This document shows, in pieces, positions 1 through 7,989 of a stretch of 37,133 nucleotides of DNA. The DNA comes from Erysipelotrichaceae bacterium (GTDB lineage: Bacteria > Bacillota_I > Bacilli_A > Erysipelotrichales > Erysipelotrichaceae). Made by a program: the position numbers and the translations under genes. Location of the stretch: assembly GCA_012513225.1 (NCBI GenBank), contig JAAZCQ010000047.1, forward strand, positions 1 through 37,133. Reading direction: 5' to 3'. Position 1 is the first letter of the stretch, and each line of letters opens with the position of its first letter. The notes beneath the pieces were generated by a model. That model searched no databases. It was given only the letters and a program-made list of their open reading frames with translations, and was not told the origin of the DNA.

Positions 1-248
1 ATATCAGCACCAACAATTAAGTGAGACATTGGTTGTGAGGTATTAAAGTATCCTAATTGAAACTTTAATGCACGCTTCATTTCTTCAGGTTTATCTTTGT
101 AAAGTCGTTTTAGCACAGGCATCATTACATAAGCATAGCCTAGTCCTTGCATCTTTTCATAGTTCCATCCCCATTGGAGCCCAAATAAGTTTCGTAGAAA
201 TACATTATTTAAATCTTGTTTAGTTATTTTATTATTTGTATTAACCAT
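1..248 (-). CDS. PTS mannose-family IID component, N-terminal part (runs off window)
   Basis: Membrane subunit of a mannose/fructose/sorbose-family phosphotransferase permease. Only the first 82 or so codons are inside the window; the rest lies beyond position 1. The reading frame begins MVNTNNKITKQDL and continues through WGWNYEKMQGLGYAYVMMP and a stretch ending FNTSQPMSHLIVGAD, which matches the conserved start of IID proteins (the WNYE and GYAY signatures). The ATG at 248-246 overlaps the end of the upstream IIC gene by 8 bases, so the pair is translationally coupled. No IIA or IIB gene is upstream of IIC, so those parts must be downstream outside the window or elsewhere. Substrate cannot be told from this fragment. 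Confidence 0.9.
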   Translation of the reverse strand, partial: MVNTNNKITKQDLNNVFLRNLFGLQWGWNYEKMQGLGYAYVMMPVLKRLYKDKPEEMKRALKFQLGYFNTSQPMSHLIVGAD

Positions 249-1035
249 CGATTTCTACCTCCTCCTCATCTTCAACATTACTTAAAAGAACAACATTATT
301 TTTTACTCTAGAATAGTGTAAAGAGGCAAACGCAAATCCTAGTAATGCAACTGCAAGTACAGTATAGGTTCCTTGACTATAAGCAATTATAACAAAACCA
401 ATAATAAAATATGGGAAATATTTTTTAATTGGTAAATAACGCATTAAAATAGCAATACCCATAGCTGGAAGAATAGCTCCTGATACTTTTAATCCATTCA
501 TTACCCATAATGGAATTAAACTATTAACAGTTTCTACAACAACTTCACCAAAAGCAAGTCCTAAAAAAACTGGGATAACTCGTGATAAAATCCATGGAAT
601 CATTCCCAATATATTAGCTTTTTCTACTGTTTTATAGTCATTTTTTTCAGCAGCAGCATCTGCCATATGTTGAAAAATAGAGTTAGACATTCTTCCAAGG
701 ATATCAAGCTGTGTAAGTAATAAACCTATAGGTACTGCTAAAGCAATACCATATTCTGGTCCATTTTTTGAAATGATGGCATATGCAGTTCCTATAATTG
801 CACCACTTAAGTAATCTGGTACTGTAGCACCACCATAAGTAGCAACACCTAATGTCATTAATTGAAGTGTTGCACCAACTATTAAACCAGTATTCATATC
901 CCCTAATAATAATCCCGTAATTGTTGCCGCAAATAATGGAGTATAAAATCCAATTTGAATTGAAATTTGGTCTAGTACACCTACAGCTGTATACAAAATT
1001 AAAATCAATATCACAAGCATAGAAATATTTTGCAT
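241..1035 (-). CDS. PTS mannose/sorbose-family IIC permease component
   Basis: Integral membrane subunit that, with IID, forms the sugar channel of a mannose-family PTS. The 264-aa length is normal for the family. The protein is almost wholly hydrophobic, with family-typical stretches FAATITGLLLGDMNTGL and LQLMTLGVATYGGATVPD near residues 35-75, and an acidic cytoplasmic tail (VEDEEEVEIDG). The ATG at 1035 follows AGAGGAAAG. It is the first gene of this minus-strand unit, since the next gene upstream is divergent, and it overlaps the IID start. The substrate is not determinable; mannose, N-acetylgalactosamine and sorbose systems all share this fold. Family assignment is confident, substrate is not. 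Confidence 0.9.
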   Translation of the reverse strand: MQNISMLVILILILYTAVGVLDQISIQIGFYTPLFAATITGLLLGDMNTGLIVGATLQLMTLGVATYGGATVPDYLSGAIIGTAYAIISKNGPEYGIALAVPIGLLLTQLDILGRMSNSIFQHMADAAAEKNDYKTVEKANILGMIPWILSRVIPVFLGLAFGEVVVETVNSLIPLWVMNGLKVSGAILPAMGIAILMRYLPIKKYFPYFIIGFVIIAYSQGTYTVLAVALLGFAFASLHYSRVKNNVVLLSNVEDEEEVEIDG

Positions 1036-1151
1036 GATCTTTCCTCTTTAATTTTAAGTACTTTCACGTTTTTATAATATCACTTATGTCATATCGTTAT
1101 AAGTATTAGATAAAAACATAGTAAAAAAATATTTAAAGTTATTCGTTTTTG

Positions 1152-1178
1152 TTGGAAATTTTGAATATTTCGTATAAT
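1152..1178 (+). promoter_or_regulatory. Putative sigma-A promoter of the Bax-inhibitor-like gene
   Basis: A perfect TATAAT at 1173-1178 with TTGGAA at 1152-1157, spaced 15 bases, which is short. Transcription would start near 1185, about 80 bases before the ATG at 1268. The hairpin at 1196-1228 would then sit close to the 5' end of the mRNA. Confidence 0.5.
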
Positions 1179-1195
1179 ATATATATTAAGGCTAA

Positions 1196-1228
1196 ACTAA
1201 TACTCACTTACAAAGTGTTAGTGTTAGT
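1196..1228 (+). promoter_or_regulatory. 5'-leader hairpin ahead of the BI-1-like gene
   Basis: ACTAATACT at 1196-1204 pairs with AGTGTTAGT at 1220-1228 (one G-U pair), and CACTT at 1205-1209 pairs with AAGTG at 1213-1217 across a 3-base loop, leaving only a TT bulge at 1218-1219. No T-run follows, so it is not an intrinsic terminator. It lies just after the predicted transcription start, where hairpins often protect mRNA 5' ends. That role is inference. Confidence 0.4.
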
Positions 1229-1267
1229 CTGTATAAATTTTATTAAAAAGAGTAGGAGGGTTTAAAT

Positions 1268-1987
1268 ATGAGTGAATTTAATACAAGACAAAATGTTATA
1301 TATGCTGATGAATCAGGATTTAGAAACTTTTTGACAAGTACATTTACTACAATGTCTATAGGATTACTTATAAGTGCAGGTGTTGCATATTTATCATTTC
1401 AAAGCTTAATTAGTGGTGGCTTTATTTATTCATTAATGTCTAGTAGTTTTGGAGTTTATCTATTAATTTTTGGACAATTAGGTGTTGCTATAGCATTTAG
1501 TGCAGGGTTAAATAAGTTTAATCCTATGACAGCTAGAATATTATTTGGCCTATATAGTTTAATTACAGGGATAACATTTGGTATTATTCCAATAGCATAC
1601 GGTGCATATAATACATTTCTTTCATTTATATTTGCGGCTGTTTTGTTTATTAGTATGTCTGTTATTGGTCACACAACAAAAGTGGATATTACAAAATTTT
1701 CTGGTTTATTGATTGCTGGTTTATTTACTTTAATTATTATTACTGTACTTTCTATGTTTATTAATATTCCTGGTGCTACAATGATTACATCATACCTTGG
1801 TGTGGTGATATTCTTAGGTTTAACAGCATGGGATGTTCAAAAGCTAAGAAATTATTATTTCTCAAGTGAACTTGATGATACACTTAGAAGTAAATTAAGT
1901 ATTTATGGAGCATTTCAATTATATCTAGACTTTATTAATTTATTCTTATATATATTAAGAATATTTGGTAATAGAAGTAAAGATTAA
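1268..1987 (+). CDS. Bax inhibitor-1 / YccA-YetJ family membrane protein
   Basis: Predicted cytoplasmic-membrane protein of the BI-1 (TMBIM) family. A bacterial homologue, YetJ, is a pH-sensitive calcium leak channel, and YccA-type members modulate FtsH. The 239-aa length is normal. After a short hydrophilic N-terminus there are about seven hydrophobic segments. Family features are visible near the C-terminus: LGLTAWDVQKLRNYY around residue 178, then the acidic/serine stretch and LYLDFINLFLYILRIFG. The start ATG follows AGTAGGAGGG with good spacing. It is monocistronic by context: its own promoter is upstream and a strong terminator starts at its stop codon. No physiological role can be inferred from the neighbours. 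Confidence 0.9.
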   Translation: MSEFNTRQNVIYADESGFRNFLTSTFTTMSIGLLISAGVAYLSFQSLISGGFIYSLMSSSFGVYLLIFGQLGVAIAFSAGLNKFNPMTARILFGLYSLITGITFGIIPIAYGAYNTFLSFIFAAVLFISMSVIGHTTKVDITKFSGLLIAGLFTLIIITVLSMFINIPGATMITSYLGVVIFLGLTAWDVQKLRNYYFSSELDDTLRSKLSIYGAFQLYLDFINLFLYILRIFGNRSKD

Positions 1988-2012
1988 ACGAGAATAAATT
2001 CTCGTTTTTTTG
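1987..2012 (+). terminator. Intrinsic terminator after the BI-1-like gene
   Basis: AACGAGAAT at 1987-1995 pairs with ATTCTCGTT at 1998-2006, running into a 7-T tract at 2005-2011. It begins at the stop codon of the preceding gene. Confidence 0.9.
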
Positions 2013-2074
2013 TAAAAAAGCTTAATTGTAGTTTAAGATAATTTTAGTTGTTATAATATAGGTAGGTGATAAAT

Positions 2075-2770
2075 ATGTTGTATACAGATATGTATTATAG
2101 AGATTACTTTCATAAATTTTTGGTATTTGAAGTTGATAATTTAACAGACGATTTAAAAGAAGTTGTTGATGTTACAAATGAAGACTGTTTTATGCTTACT
2201 TTTAATTATGTTGATAATTTTGGACAATTAATGTTTGGGGTTTTAAGCATTGGTGATAGAGTTGATAATTGTGTTAAAGGATTAGATATTGAAAATCCTT
2301 TAGCAATTTATTCTGGATTTGATTTATCTTTTTTTGATGCTAGTGTAATCCAACCAAATTTTAAAATGCTTACAAAAGGATACAATATTTTAGAACAATA
2401 TGAATATACAAATGATGATTTAGATGAAATTAGAAGTGAAACATCTTTAGATTTTGTTAGAAATCCATTTTTCCCAGATAATTTACTAGTACAATATGCT
2501 AATGGATCTTTAGAAAATGATTTTGATATAAAGGTTACAAAAATTGGTGATTATATAATTGAAGGTATTGTAGAAGCTGATGAATTAAATGATTTAAACG
2601 GTGGACTTGTTAAGGCTATTCCATATTCTAATATGGGAGAAAGAAGATTAATTACAGTTGTTGCAAATGAAGATATCAGTGATGAAGATATGAAAATGTT
2701 AGATGATTTTTTAATTGAACTATCTAAAGGCATAAAAAAATTAATGCCAAAAGATATTACAAAATCATAG
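2075..2770 (+). CDS. Conserved-looking acidic protein of unknown function
   Basis: I do not recognise this 231-aa protein. It is acidic, with no signal peptide or membrane segment, and looks like a soluble cytoplasmic alpha/beta protein. Visible landmarks are an N-terminal LYTDMYYRDYFHKFLVFEV, a central GFDLSFFDAS and a helical C-terminus (DEDMKMLDDFLIELSKGIKK). I chose the ATG at 2075 because AGGTGA at 2064-2069 is at ideal spacing; an in-frame GTG at 2066 would overlap that site. A -10-like TATAAT lies at 2052-2057 with no good -35 box. Its stop is 7 bases before the CpXC gene, so the two are probably one operon and may work together. Confidence 0.8.
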   Translation: MLYTDMYYRDYFHKFLVFEVDNLTDDLKEVVDVTNEDCFMLTFNYVDNFGQLMFGVLSIGDRVDNCVKGLDIENPLAIYSGFDLSFFDASVIQPNFKMLTKGYNILEQYEYTNDDLDEIRSETSLDFVRNPFFPDNLLVQYANGSLENDFDIKVTKIGDYIIEGIVEADELNDLNGGLVKAIPYSNMGERRLITVVANEDISDEDMKMLDDFLIELSKGIKKLMPKDITKS

Positions 2771-2777
2771 GAGAGAT

Positions 2778-3422
2778 ATGAGTAAAACTAGTTTAAGAAA
2801 ATTTCGATGTATGAAATGTCAAGAAGTTTATGATATTAAAACTTATGACAGTGTAAATGTTACAAAAGACCCAGATATAAAAGAAAGATGTCTTTCAGGA
2901 GATATCTTTCATTTTGAGTGTCCACATTGTCATGAAAGCTATATGTTATCTTATCCTTGTTTATATCATGATATGGATAGCAAATTTATGATATGGCTTA
3001 ATGAAGAAGATAAAGGCATAGCAAAAGATCTTAGTGATAAATTTATAGAAACAGGATATACACTTAGAAGATGTGAAGATATTAATTCTTTTATAGAAAA
3101 GCTACAGATATTTGATGATGGCTTAGACGATAGAGTAGTTGAATTTTCAAAGTATGATAGTTTTATTGATTACACTAAAAATAAAAAAGGAAATATAGAA
3201 GATATTGAGGGAATCTATTATCATGGATTTGAAAATGATATATTAAAAATTAATATAAGAACTGTTGATAAAGGAGCTACAATTATGGTACCTTATGATG
3301 CTGTTTTATCAGAAATAGAAAATCATAGTGATTTATTTAATATTAAAGATAAGAATTTTCCTGTGATTGATTCAAAATGGATTATTTCAATATTTGAAGA
3401 GGCACAATCAAAAAAATCATAA
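2778..3422 (+). CDS. CpXC-domain protein
   Basis: 214-aa soluble protein whose first 70 residues match the CpXC domain, a zinc-ribbon-like module of unknown function. CMKC is at residues 11-14 and CPHC at 48-51. Between and after them are the characteristic DSVNVTKDPDIKERCLSGD and PCLYHDMDSKFMIWL. Four cysteines in two CxxC pairs imply a bound zinc ion. The rest of the protein has no motif I recognise. The start ATG follows GGAGAG, and the gene lies 7 bases after the upstream unknown protein, suggesting cotranscription. No reaction is known for the family. Confidence 0.85.
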   Translation: MSKTSLRKFRCMKCQEVYDIKTYDSVNVTKDPDIKERCLSGDIFHFECPHCHESYMLSYPCLYHDMDSKFMIWLNEEDKGIAKDLSDKFIETGYTLRRCEDINSFIEKLQIFDDGLDDRVVEFSKYDSFIDYTKNKKGNIEDIEGIYYHGFENDILKINIRTVDKGATIMVPYDAVLSEIENHSDLFNIKDKNFPVIDSKWIISIFEEAQSKKS

Positions 3423-3488
3423 AAAAATGTAAAATCACATAATTTAACATAAACTATACATAATTATTTGTAATATTATTGTTATTAT

Positions 3489-3518
3489 TATCTTGCAAGA
3501 ACATAATATATCTTGCAA
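3489..3518. repeat. 20-bp-spaced direct repeat TATCTTGCAA x2 in a convergent intergenic region
   Basis: TATCTTGCAA occurs at 3489-3498 and again at 3509-3518, exactly 20 bases apart (about two helical turns). The 199-base region 3423-3621 lies between two convergent genes and holds no gene; it contains this repeat and the terminator at 3585-3606. Whether the repeat is a protein-binding site is unknown. Confidence 0.4.
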
Positions 3519-3584
3519 ATCTGATTATTGTCCCCCTTAGCAATGATTAGATATATTCTATCCCCTTTTATAAATAAATTAATA

Positions 3585-3610
3585 AGAGACCTCGTTGGAG
3601 GTCTTTTATT
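3585..3610. terminator. Bidirectional terminator between the CpXC gene and ulaR-like gene
   Basis: AGACCTC at 3587-3593 pairs with GAGGTCT at 3598-3604 around a GTTG loop, and the flanking AATAA/TTATT extends the stem. TTTTATT follows on the plus strand and a T-rich run on the minus strand, so it can end transcription of both convergent genes. Confidence 0.75.
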
Positions 3611-3621
3611 ATGACTTTATA

Positions 3622-4407
3622 TTATTTTGCTTTTTCAATGATAGGTTCTAGCAAGACTGTTTTAACACCTTTCTTTTTTATACGTTGTATTTCTTCTGCA
3701 TTTGCATTGATATCTGTTATAAGATAATCAATTTCATCTACATAACCTGAAGTGAAAGAATAAGTTGCTCCTACTTTTGTATAATCGGCTAAAATAAATT
3801 TTTGACCTATAGTTTTATTAAGCATAGCTTCATTTACAGCAGTTTCTGCATGTATTGCGGTTGTTATACCATATTGTGCACTTATCCCACTACAGCCTAA
3901 AAAGCATATATCTGCAGTTACTCTACTTAAATTATTTAATACAATATCTCCAATCATTGCTTCTTTAGGAAATCTTAATTCTCCTCCAGTTAAAATAATT
4001 GATACTTCAGGTGCGTGCTCCATTAAAACAGCTTTTGCATTGTTTGTTATAACAGTGCATCTTTTTTTTATGTACTGAAGTACTAATATTGCCGTTGAAC
4101 TTGTATTAATAAATACAGTGTCTCCTTCTTTAACAAAATTACTTGCATATTTTGCTATTGCGTGTTTATATCTATCGTTTGAGAAATAAGTATTATTATG
4201 GTTAACCATATGTTGAACTATTTTAGCTCCACCATGAAATCTAATTATGGCTCCTCTATCCTCCCAATACTGTAGATCTCTTCTTATTGTTATATTTGAA
4301 ACATTAAAATCATTTACTAATTGCTCTACTGTAACCTCCCCAAGCTTTTGTATAAGCATCATAATATCATCTCTTCTTTTTTGTACCGTTGCATAATCAA
4401 CTTTCAT
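3622..4407 (-). CDS. DeoR-family transcriptional regulator, probably repressor of the ula operon
   Basis: 261-aa DeoR/GlpR-type regulator. The N-terminal winged helix-turn-helix spans about residues 10-60 (VEQLVNDFNVSNITIRRDL, then GAIIRFHGGAK), followed by the DeoR sugar-phosphate sensor domain with VFINTSSTA, ITNNAKAV, ILTGGELR and FLGCSGI. It is transcribed away from ulaG across a 230-base region full of ATGATT elements. E. coli UlaR is the same family and controls ascorbate genes by sensing L-ascorbate-6-phosphate; by position this protein should do likewise (inference). The ATG at 4407 follows AAAGGA on the minus strand. It differs from ordinary family members in no way I can see. Confidence 0.85.
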   Translation of the reverse strand: MKVDYATVQKRRDDIMMLIQKLGEVTVEQLVNDFNVSNITIRRDLQYWEDRGAIIRFHGGAKIVQHMVNHNNTYFSNDRYKHAIAKYASNFVKEGDTVFINTSSTAILVLQYIKKRCTVITNNAKAVLMEHAPEVSIILTGGELRFPKEAMIGDIVLNNLSRVTADICFLGCSGISAQYGITTAIHAETAVNEAMLNKTIGQKFILADYTKVGATYSFTSGYVDEIDYLITDINANAEEIQRIKKKGVKTVLLEPIIEKAK

Positions 4408-4637
4408 AATAAATCCTTTCTAACTGATTATATAAAATATTTATTAAATATACTTATATAATAATATAATGCTCATATAAAATCAATTATATGATTGAAC
4501 AGTCGTTTAAATGATAATAGTTATCATTAATAGTGAAATAATAATAAAAATAATCATATAAATGATTAAATGAACATAAAACATGATTGTTTAATGATTT
4601 TATATTATTTATTATGTAGGCGTAAGGAGGTATATAT
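4408..4637. promoter_or_regulatory. Divergent ulaR-ulaG control region with candidate operators
   Basis: No gene fits here. AATGATAA-TAG-TTATCATT at 4510-4528 is a perfect 8-3-8 palindrome, and TAATCAT-ATAA-ATGATTA at 4551-4568 is a perfect 7-4-7 palindrome. Further ATGATT copies occur near 4491, 4583 and 4594. For the minus-strand regulator, TTGATT (complement of 4481-4486) and TATTAT (complement of 4458-4463) are 17 bases apart. The plus-strand promoter is not clear. The ulaG ribosome site AAGGAGG is at 4624-4630. The palindromes are reasonable binding sites for the adjacent DeoR-type regulator (inference). Confidence 0.55.
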
Positions 4638-5702
4638 ATGCCGAAAGTAAATGAAATCACAAGAGAGTCTTGGATTCTAGGTGCCTTTCCAGAGTGGGGT
4701 ACATGGCTAAACGAAGAAATTGATAATGAAGTAGTTAAGCCTGGAACCTTTGCAATGTGGTGGCTAGGTTGTGTTGGAATCTGGTTTAAAACAGAGAATG
4801 ATACAAACATAGCAGTTGACCTATGGTTTGGTAATGGAAAAAGAACTCAAAAAGTTGCAGAAATGCAACCGTATCACCAAATGAGAAATATGATGGGAGT
4901 TAAAGCTTTACAGCCTAACTTGCGTGGTGCTCCAATCGTATATGATCCATTTGCAGTTACTAAGTGTGACGCAGTGTTATCTACTCACTACCATAACGAT
5001 CATATTGATCCATTCTTTGCAGCAGCTGTACTACAAAATTGTGAGAATGATGTTCCATTTATTGGACCATTAGAATCAGTTAACAAGTGGTTAGGATGGG
5101 GAGTTCCTAAAGAAAGATGTATCGTTGTAAAACCTGGAGATGTTATTGAAGTTAAAGATACAAAAATTCATGTTTTAGATTCTTATGATAGAACTTGCTT
5201 GGTTACAACAAAAGTTGGTGAAGATATTGATGGAATTTGCCCAACAAACATGGATGATAAAGCGGTAAATTATTTATTTGAAATGCCTGGTGGTAATGTA
5301 TACCATACTGGAGATTCTCATTATAGTATCTGTTATGCAGAAATTGGCAAAAAATATGATATAGATATCGTATTTGGTGCATATGGTGAAAACCCTGCAG
5401 GATGTCAAGATAAGATGACTTCTGTTGATATGTGTAGAATGGCAGAAGCTTGTAATGCGAAAGTTATGATTCCAATTCATCACGATGTTTGGACTAATAT
5501 GAAGGCAGATCCTGAAGAAATTATGATGGTTTATAATTTTAAAAAAGATGTATTAAAGTATAAATTCCATCCATTTATTTGGGATGTTGGTGGAAAATAT
5601 GTATGGCCACAAGATAAAGATTTATTGAAATATCATCATAGACGTGGATTTGAAGATTGCTTCAGTGAAAAAAGGAATGTTCCATTTAAGAGTATTTTAT
5701 AA
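4638..5702 (+). CDS. ulaG: L-ascorbate-6-phosphate lactonase
   Basis: Cytoplasmic metal-dependent lactonase that opens L-ascorbate 6-phosphate to 3-keto-L-gulonate 6-phosphate after PTS uptake. The 354-aa length matches E. coli UlaG. The metallo-beta-lactamase metal motif is present as [10 protein letters not shown] (HxHxDH) around residue 116, with further ligands in YHTGDSHYS near 221-229 and MIPIHHDVW near 275. The N-terminal [12 protein letters not shown] and the [15 protein letters not shown] stretch are typical of UlaG. It is the first gene of the operon, with a strong AAGGAGG site 7 bases before the ATG. The next gene starts 2 bases after its stop. Assignment is secure from motifs plus context. 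Confidence 0.95.
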   Translation: MPKVNEITRESWILGAFPEWGTWLNEEIDNEVVKPGTFAMWWLGCVGIWFKTENDTNIAVDLWFGNGKRTQKVAEMQPYHQMRNMMGVKALQPNLRGAPIVYDPFAVTKCDAVLSTHYHNDHIDPFFAAAVLQNCENDVPFIGPLESVNKWLGWGVPKERCIVVKPGDVIEVKDTKIHVLDSYDRTCLVTTKVGEDIDGICPTNMDDKAVNYLFEMPGGNVYHTGDSHYSICYAEIGKKYDIDIVFGAYGENPAGCQDKMTSVDMCRMAEACNAKVMIPIHHDVWTNMKADPEEIMMVYNFKKDVLKYKFHPFIWDVGGKYVWPQDKDLLKYHHRRGFEDCFSEKRNVPFKSIL

Positions 5703-5704
5703 TT

Positions 5705-6163
5705 ATGGGATTACTTAAAAATTTTGTAGAGAACAAGGTTACTTGTTACCATAAGGGATTTGATAATTGGGAAGAAGCTATTAAAGCTAGTGGACAACCA
5801 TTAATTGATTCTGGGTTTATTGATGATAGATATATTGATGCAGTAATAAAATGCGTACATGATTTTGGACCTTACATAGTAATTGCTCCAAATATTGCAA
5901 TGCCACATTCTACAACAGGAGCTACTGGTGTTTATAAAACTACTATTGGATTTATGAGATTAGAAGAACCAGTTCACTTTGAAGAAAATAATCCTGAAAA
6001 AGATGCAAGACTATTCTTTATGTTAGCTGCTGAAAATCATGATTTACATCTTCAAAACATGATGGAATTATCTGAACTATTGATGGATGAAGAAGTTGTA
6101 GAAGAATTATTAAAAGTTGAAAACGATGATCAGCTACTAGCTTTAGCTGACAAATATGAATAG
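5705..6163 (+). CDS. ulaC: PTS ascorbate-type IIA component
   Basis: 152-aa phosphocarrier of the PTS_EIIA type 2 (fructose/mannitol/ascorbate) superfamily. It takes phosphate from HPr and passes it to the IIB protein. The active-site histidine is in VIAPNIAMPHSTTG, near residue 67. Full length for a free-standing UlaC. It starts 2 bases after ulaG with little ribosome-site signal of its own, so it is probably translated by coupling. It is followed 10 bases later by the IIC gene. Substrate is inferred from the neighbouring UlaG and UlaA. Confidence 0.9.
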   Translation: MGLLKNFVENKVTCYHKGFDNWEEAIKASGQPLIDSGFIDDRYIDAVIKCVHDFGPYIVIAPNIAMPHSTTGATGVYKTTIGFMRLEEPVHFEENNPEKDARLFFMLAAENHDLHLQNMMELSELLMDEEVVEELLKVENDDQLLALADKYE

Positions 6164-6173
6164 GAGATAGAAA

Positions 6174-7643
6174 ATGGATTTCTTGATGAATATATGGAGT
6201 TGGTTTGGTACAAACATTTTAACTCAACCAGCTTACTTTATAGGATTAATAGTATTTATAGGATACTTATTACTTAAAAAACCTTTTTACGAAGCATTGG
6301 CAGGATTTATTAAAGCAACAGTAGGCTACATGATTTTATCAGTTGGTTCAGGGGGGCTAGTTAATAACTTTAGACCTATTCTTGTTGGATTAAAGGATAG
6401 ATTTAACTTAGATGCAATGGTTATTGATCCTTATTTTGGACAAAATGCAGTTCAAGCTGCTATGGAGGCAGTTGGTAAAACTTTCTCTCAAGTTATGATT
6501 TTGTTACTGATAGCATTTATATTTAATTTACTGCTAGTTAGATTTAACAAATTTACAAAGATGAGAGCTGTATTTACAACAGGACACGTTCAAATGCAAC
6601 AAGCTGCTACAGCTTTCTGGCTAATATTCTTCTGCTTCCCTTCATTAGGTGAAACACCAATTTTAATAGTTATGTCATTATTATTAGGTTTATATTGGGC
6701 AGTAGGCTCAAACATTACAGTAGAAATCTCTCAAGATTTAACTGAAGGTGGAGGATTCTGTGTTGCTCATCAACAAATGTTTGCACTAAAAGTTTTCTCT
6801 TATTTATCAGAGAAAATGTTTGGAAAAAATAAAGAAAAAGAAAAATTAGAAAATATTCAATTACCTGGATTTATGAGTATATTCAATGAAAATATGGTTG
6901 CTACAGCTATATTAATGACATTATTCTTTGGTGTAATACTTCTAGTTTTAGGAAGAGATTATTTGGTAGCTCAAGAATTTCTTAAACCATCAGCTTCATT
7001 TGTAATGTATATATTAAATACAAGTTTAAATTTCGCAGTATATTTAGCAATATTACAATTAGGTGTTAGAACATTCGTTACTGAACTTACTAACTCATTC
7101 CAAGGTATTTCTAATACATTCTTACCTGGTGCTGTTCCTGGTATAGACTGTGCAGCTGTTTATGGATTTGGTTCACCTAATGCAGTTACAATTGGATTCT
7201 TATTTGGAGCCTTAGGACAATTCATCGCAATTATTATATTAATTGTAATGAAATCACCAACAATTGTTATTGCAGGATTTGTTCCAGTTTTCTTTGATAA
7301 TGCAACAATTGCAGTATATGCAAATAATAAGGGTGGAGTAAAAGCAGCGATGTTATTCCCATTCATCTCAGGATTATGTCAAGTATTTGGATCTGCTTTA
7401 ATCGCTACATGGGTTGGTTTATCTGGCCATGGTGGTTATTTAGGTATGTGGGACTGGGCAGTTGTTTGGCCAATATTCACAGTAATTATGAAGTACTTAG
7501 GTTATATTGGAATCGCTGTAGTTGCAATAATTTTATTCGCAATTCCTCAATTACAATACCGTAATAATCCAGAAGGCTACTTCTTATGTACAGAAGATTA
7601 CGAAGCTTATCAAGAATTGAAAAAACAAAAAGAGAAAAAATAG
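6174..7643 (+). CDS. ulaA: PTS L-ascorbate transporter IIC component
   Basis: 489-aa membrane permease that carries L-ascorbate across the cytoplasmic membrane while it is phosphorylated. It has about 11 hydrophobic segments. UlaA-type features are visible: YMILSVGSGGLVNNFRPIL near residue 52, GHVQMQQAATAFW near 138, a polar stretch with GGGFCVAHQQMF near 192, and LPGAVPGIDCAAVYGFGSPN near 317. The start ATG follows AGGAGATAG. It lies between IIA and IIB genes, so the complete IIA-IIC-IIB set is contiguous. Length and order agree with other Gram-positive ascorbate PTS loci. Confidence 0.95.
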   Translation: MDFLMNIWSWFGTNILTQPAYFIGLIVFIGYLLLKKPFYEALAGFIKATVGYMILSVGSGGLVNNFRPILVGLKDRFNLDAMVIDPYFGQNAVQAAMEAVGKTFSQVMILLLIAFIFNLLLVRFNKFTKMRAVFTTGHVQMQQAATAFWLIFFCFPSLGETPILIVMSLLLGLYWAVGSNITVEISQDLTEGGGFCVAHQQMFALKVFSYLSEKMFGKNKEKEKLENIQLPGFMSIFNENMVATAILMTLFFGVILLVLGRDYLVAQEFLKPSASFVMYILNTSLNFAVYLAILQLGVRTFVTELTNSFQGISNTFLPGAVPGIDCAAVYGFGSPNAVTIGFLFGALGQFIAIIILIVMKSPTIVIAGFVPVFFDNATIAVYANNKGGVKAAMLFPFISGLCQVFGSALIATWVGLSGHGGYLGMWDWAVVWPIFTVIMKYLGYIGIAVVAIILFAIPQLQYRNNPEGYFLCTEDYEAYQELKKQKEKK

Positions 7644-7652
7644 GAGGTATTT

Positions 7653-7946
7653 ATGATTAGAATTTTAGTTGCTTGTGCTAATGGAGCTGGAACTTCATTA
7701 ATGATGAAGATGAGAGTTGAAAAAGCATGCAAAGATTTAGGTATTAAATATTCTACAATTCATCACTGCTCATTATCTGAAGGAAAAAGTGCTGCAAGTC
7801 AATACGACGTTGTATTTTGTCCTTTAAATTTTGTAAGTATGTTTGATGATGCTGCAAAAAAAGGTGTTAAAATCTGTGGTATGAAAAATGTGCTTTCTGA
7901 TAAAGAAGCTCAAGAATTGCTTAAAGCAGCAGGTTACGCTGAATAA
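7653..7946 (+). CDS. ulaB: PTS L-ascorbate IIB component
   Basis: 97-aa cytoplasmic phosphotransfer protein that phosphorylates incoming ascorbate at C6. The phosphorylated cysteine is Cys8 in ILVACANGAGTSLMMK, the P-loop-like signature of the lactose/ascorbate IIB fold. Length is normal. The start ATG follows TAGGAGGTA, and the gene comes 9 bases after ulaA. A hairpin follows its stop, which may lower expression of the downstream catabolic genes relative to the transporter (inference). Confidence 0.95.
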   Translation: MIRILVACANGAGTSLMMKMRVEKACKDLGIKYSTIHHCSLSEGKSAASQYDVVFCPLNFVSMFDDAAKKGVKICGMKNVLSDKEAQELLKAAGYAE

Positions 7947-7949
7947 TTA

Positions 7950-7978
7950 AATGGCTGCCTTTAGGCAGCCATTATTTT
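7950..7978 (+). terminator. Intra-operon hairpin after ulaB, weak terminator or processing site
   Basis: AATGGCTGCC at 7950-7959 pairs perfectly with GGCAGCCATT at 7964-7973 around a TTTA loop. The following sequence is ATTTTAA rather than a clean T-run, so read-through to the next gene at 7990 is likely. It could also protect the 3' end of the transporter mRNA. Confidence 0.65.
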
Positions 7979-7989
7979 AAGAGGTAAAT

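Noticed and set aside
7950-7978. End of the ula operon
   Set aside because: The hairpin has no clean T-run, the next gene starts 12 bases later with its own ribosome site, and the following genes belong to the same pathway.
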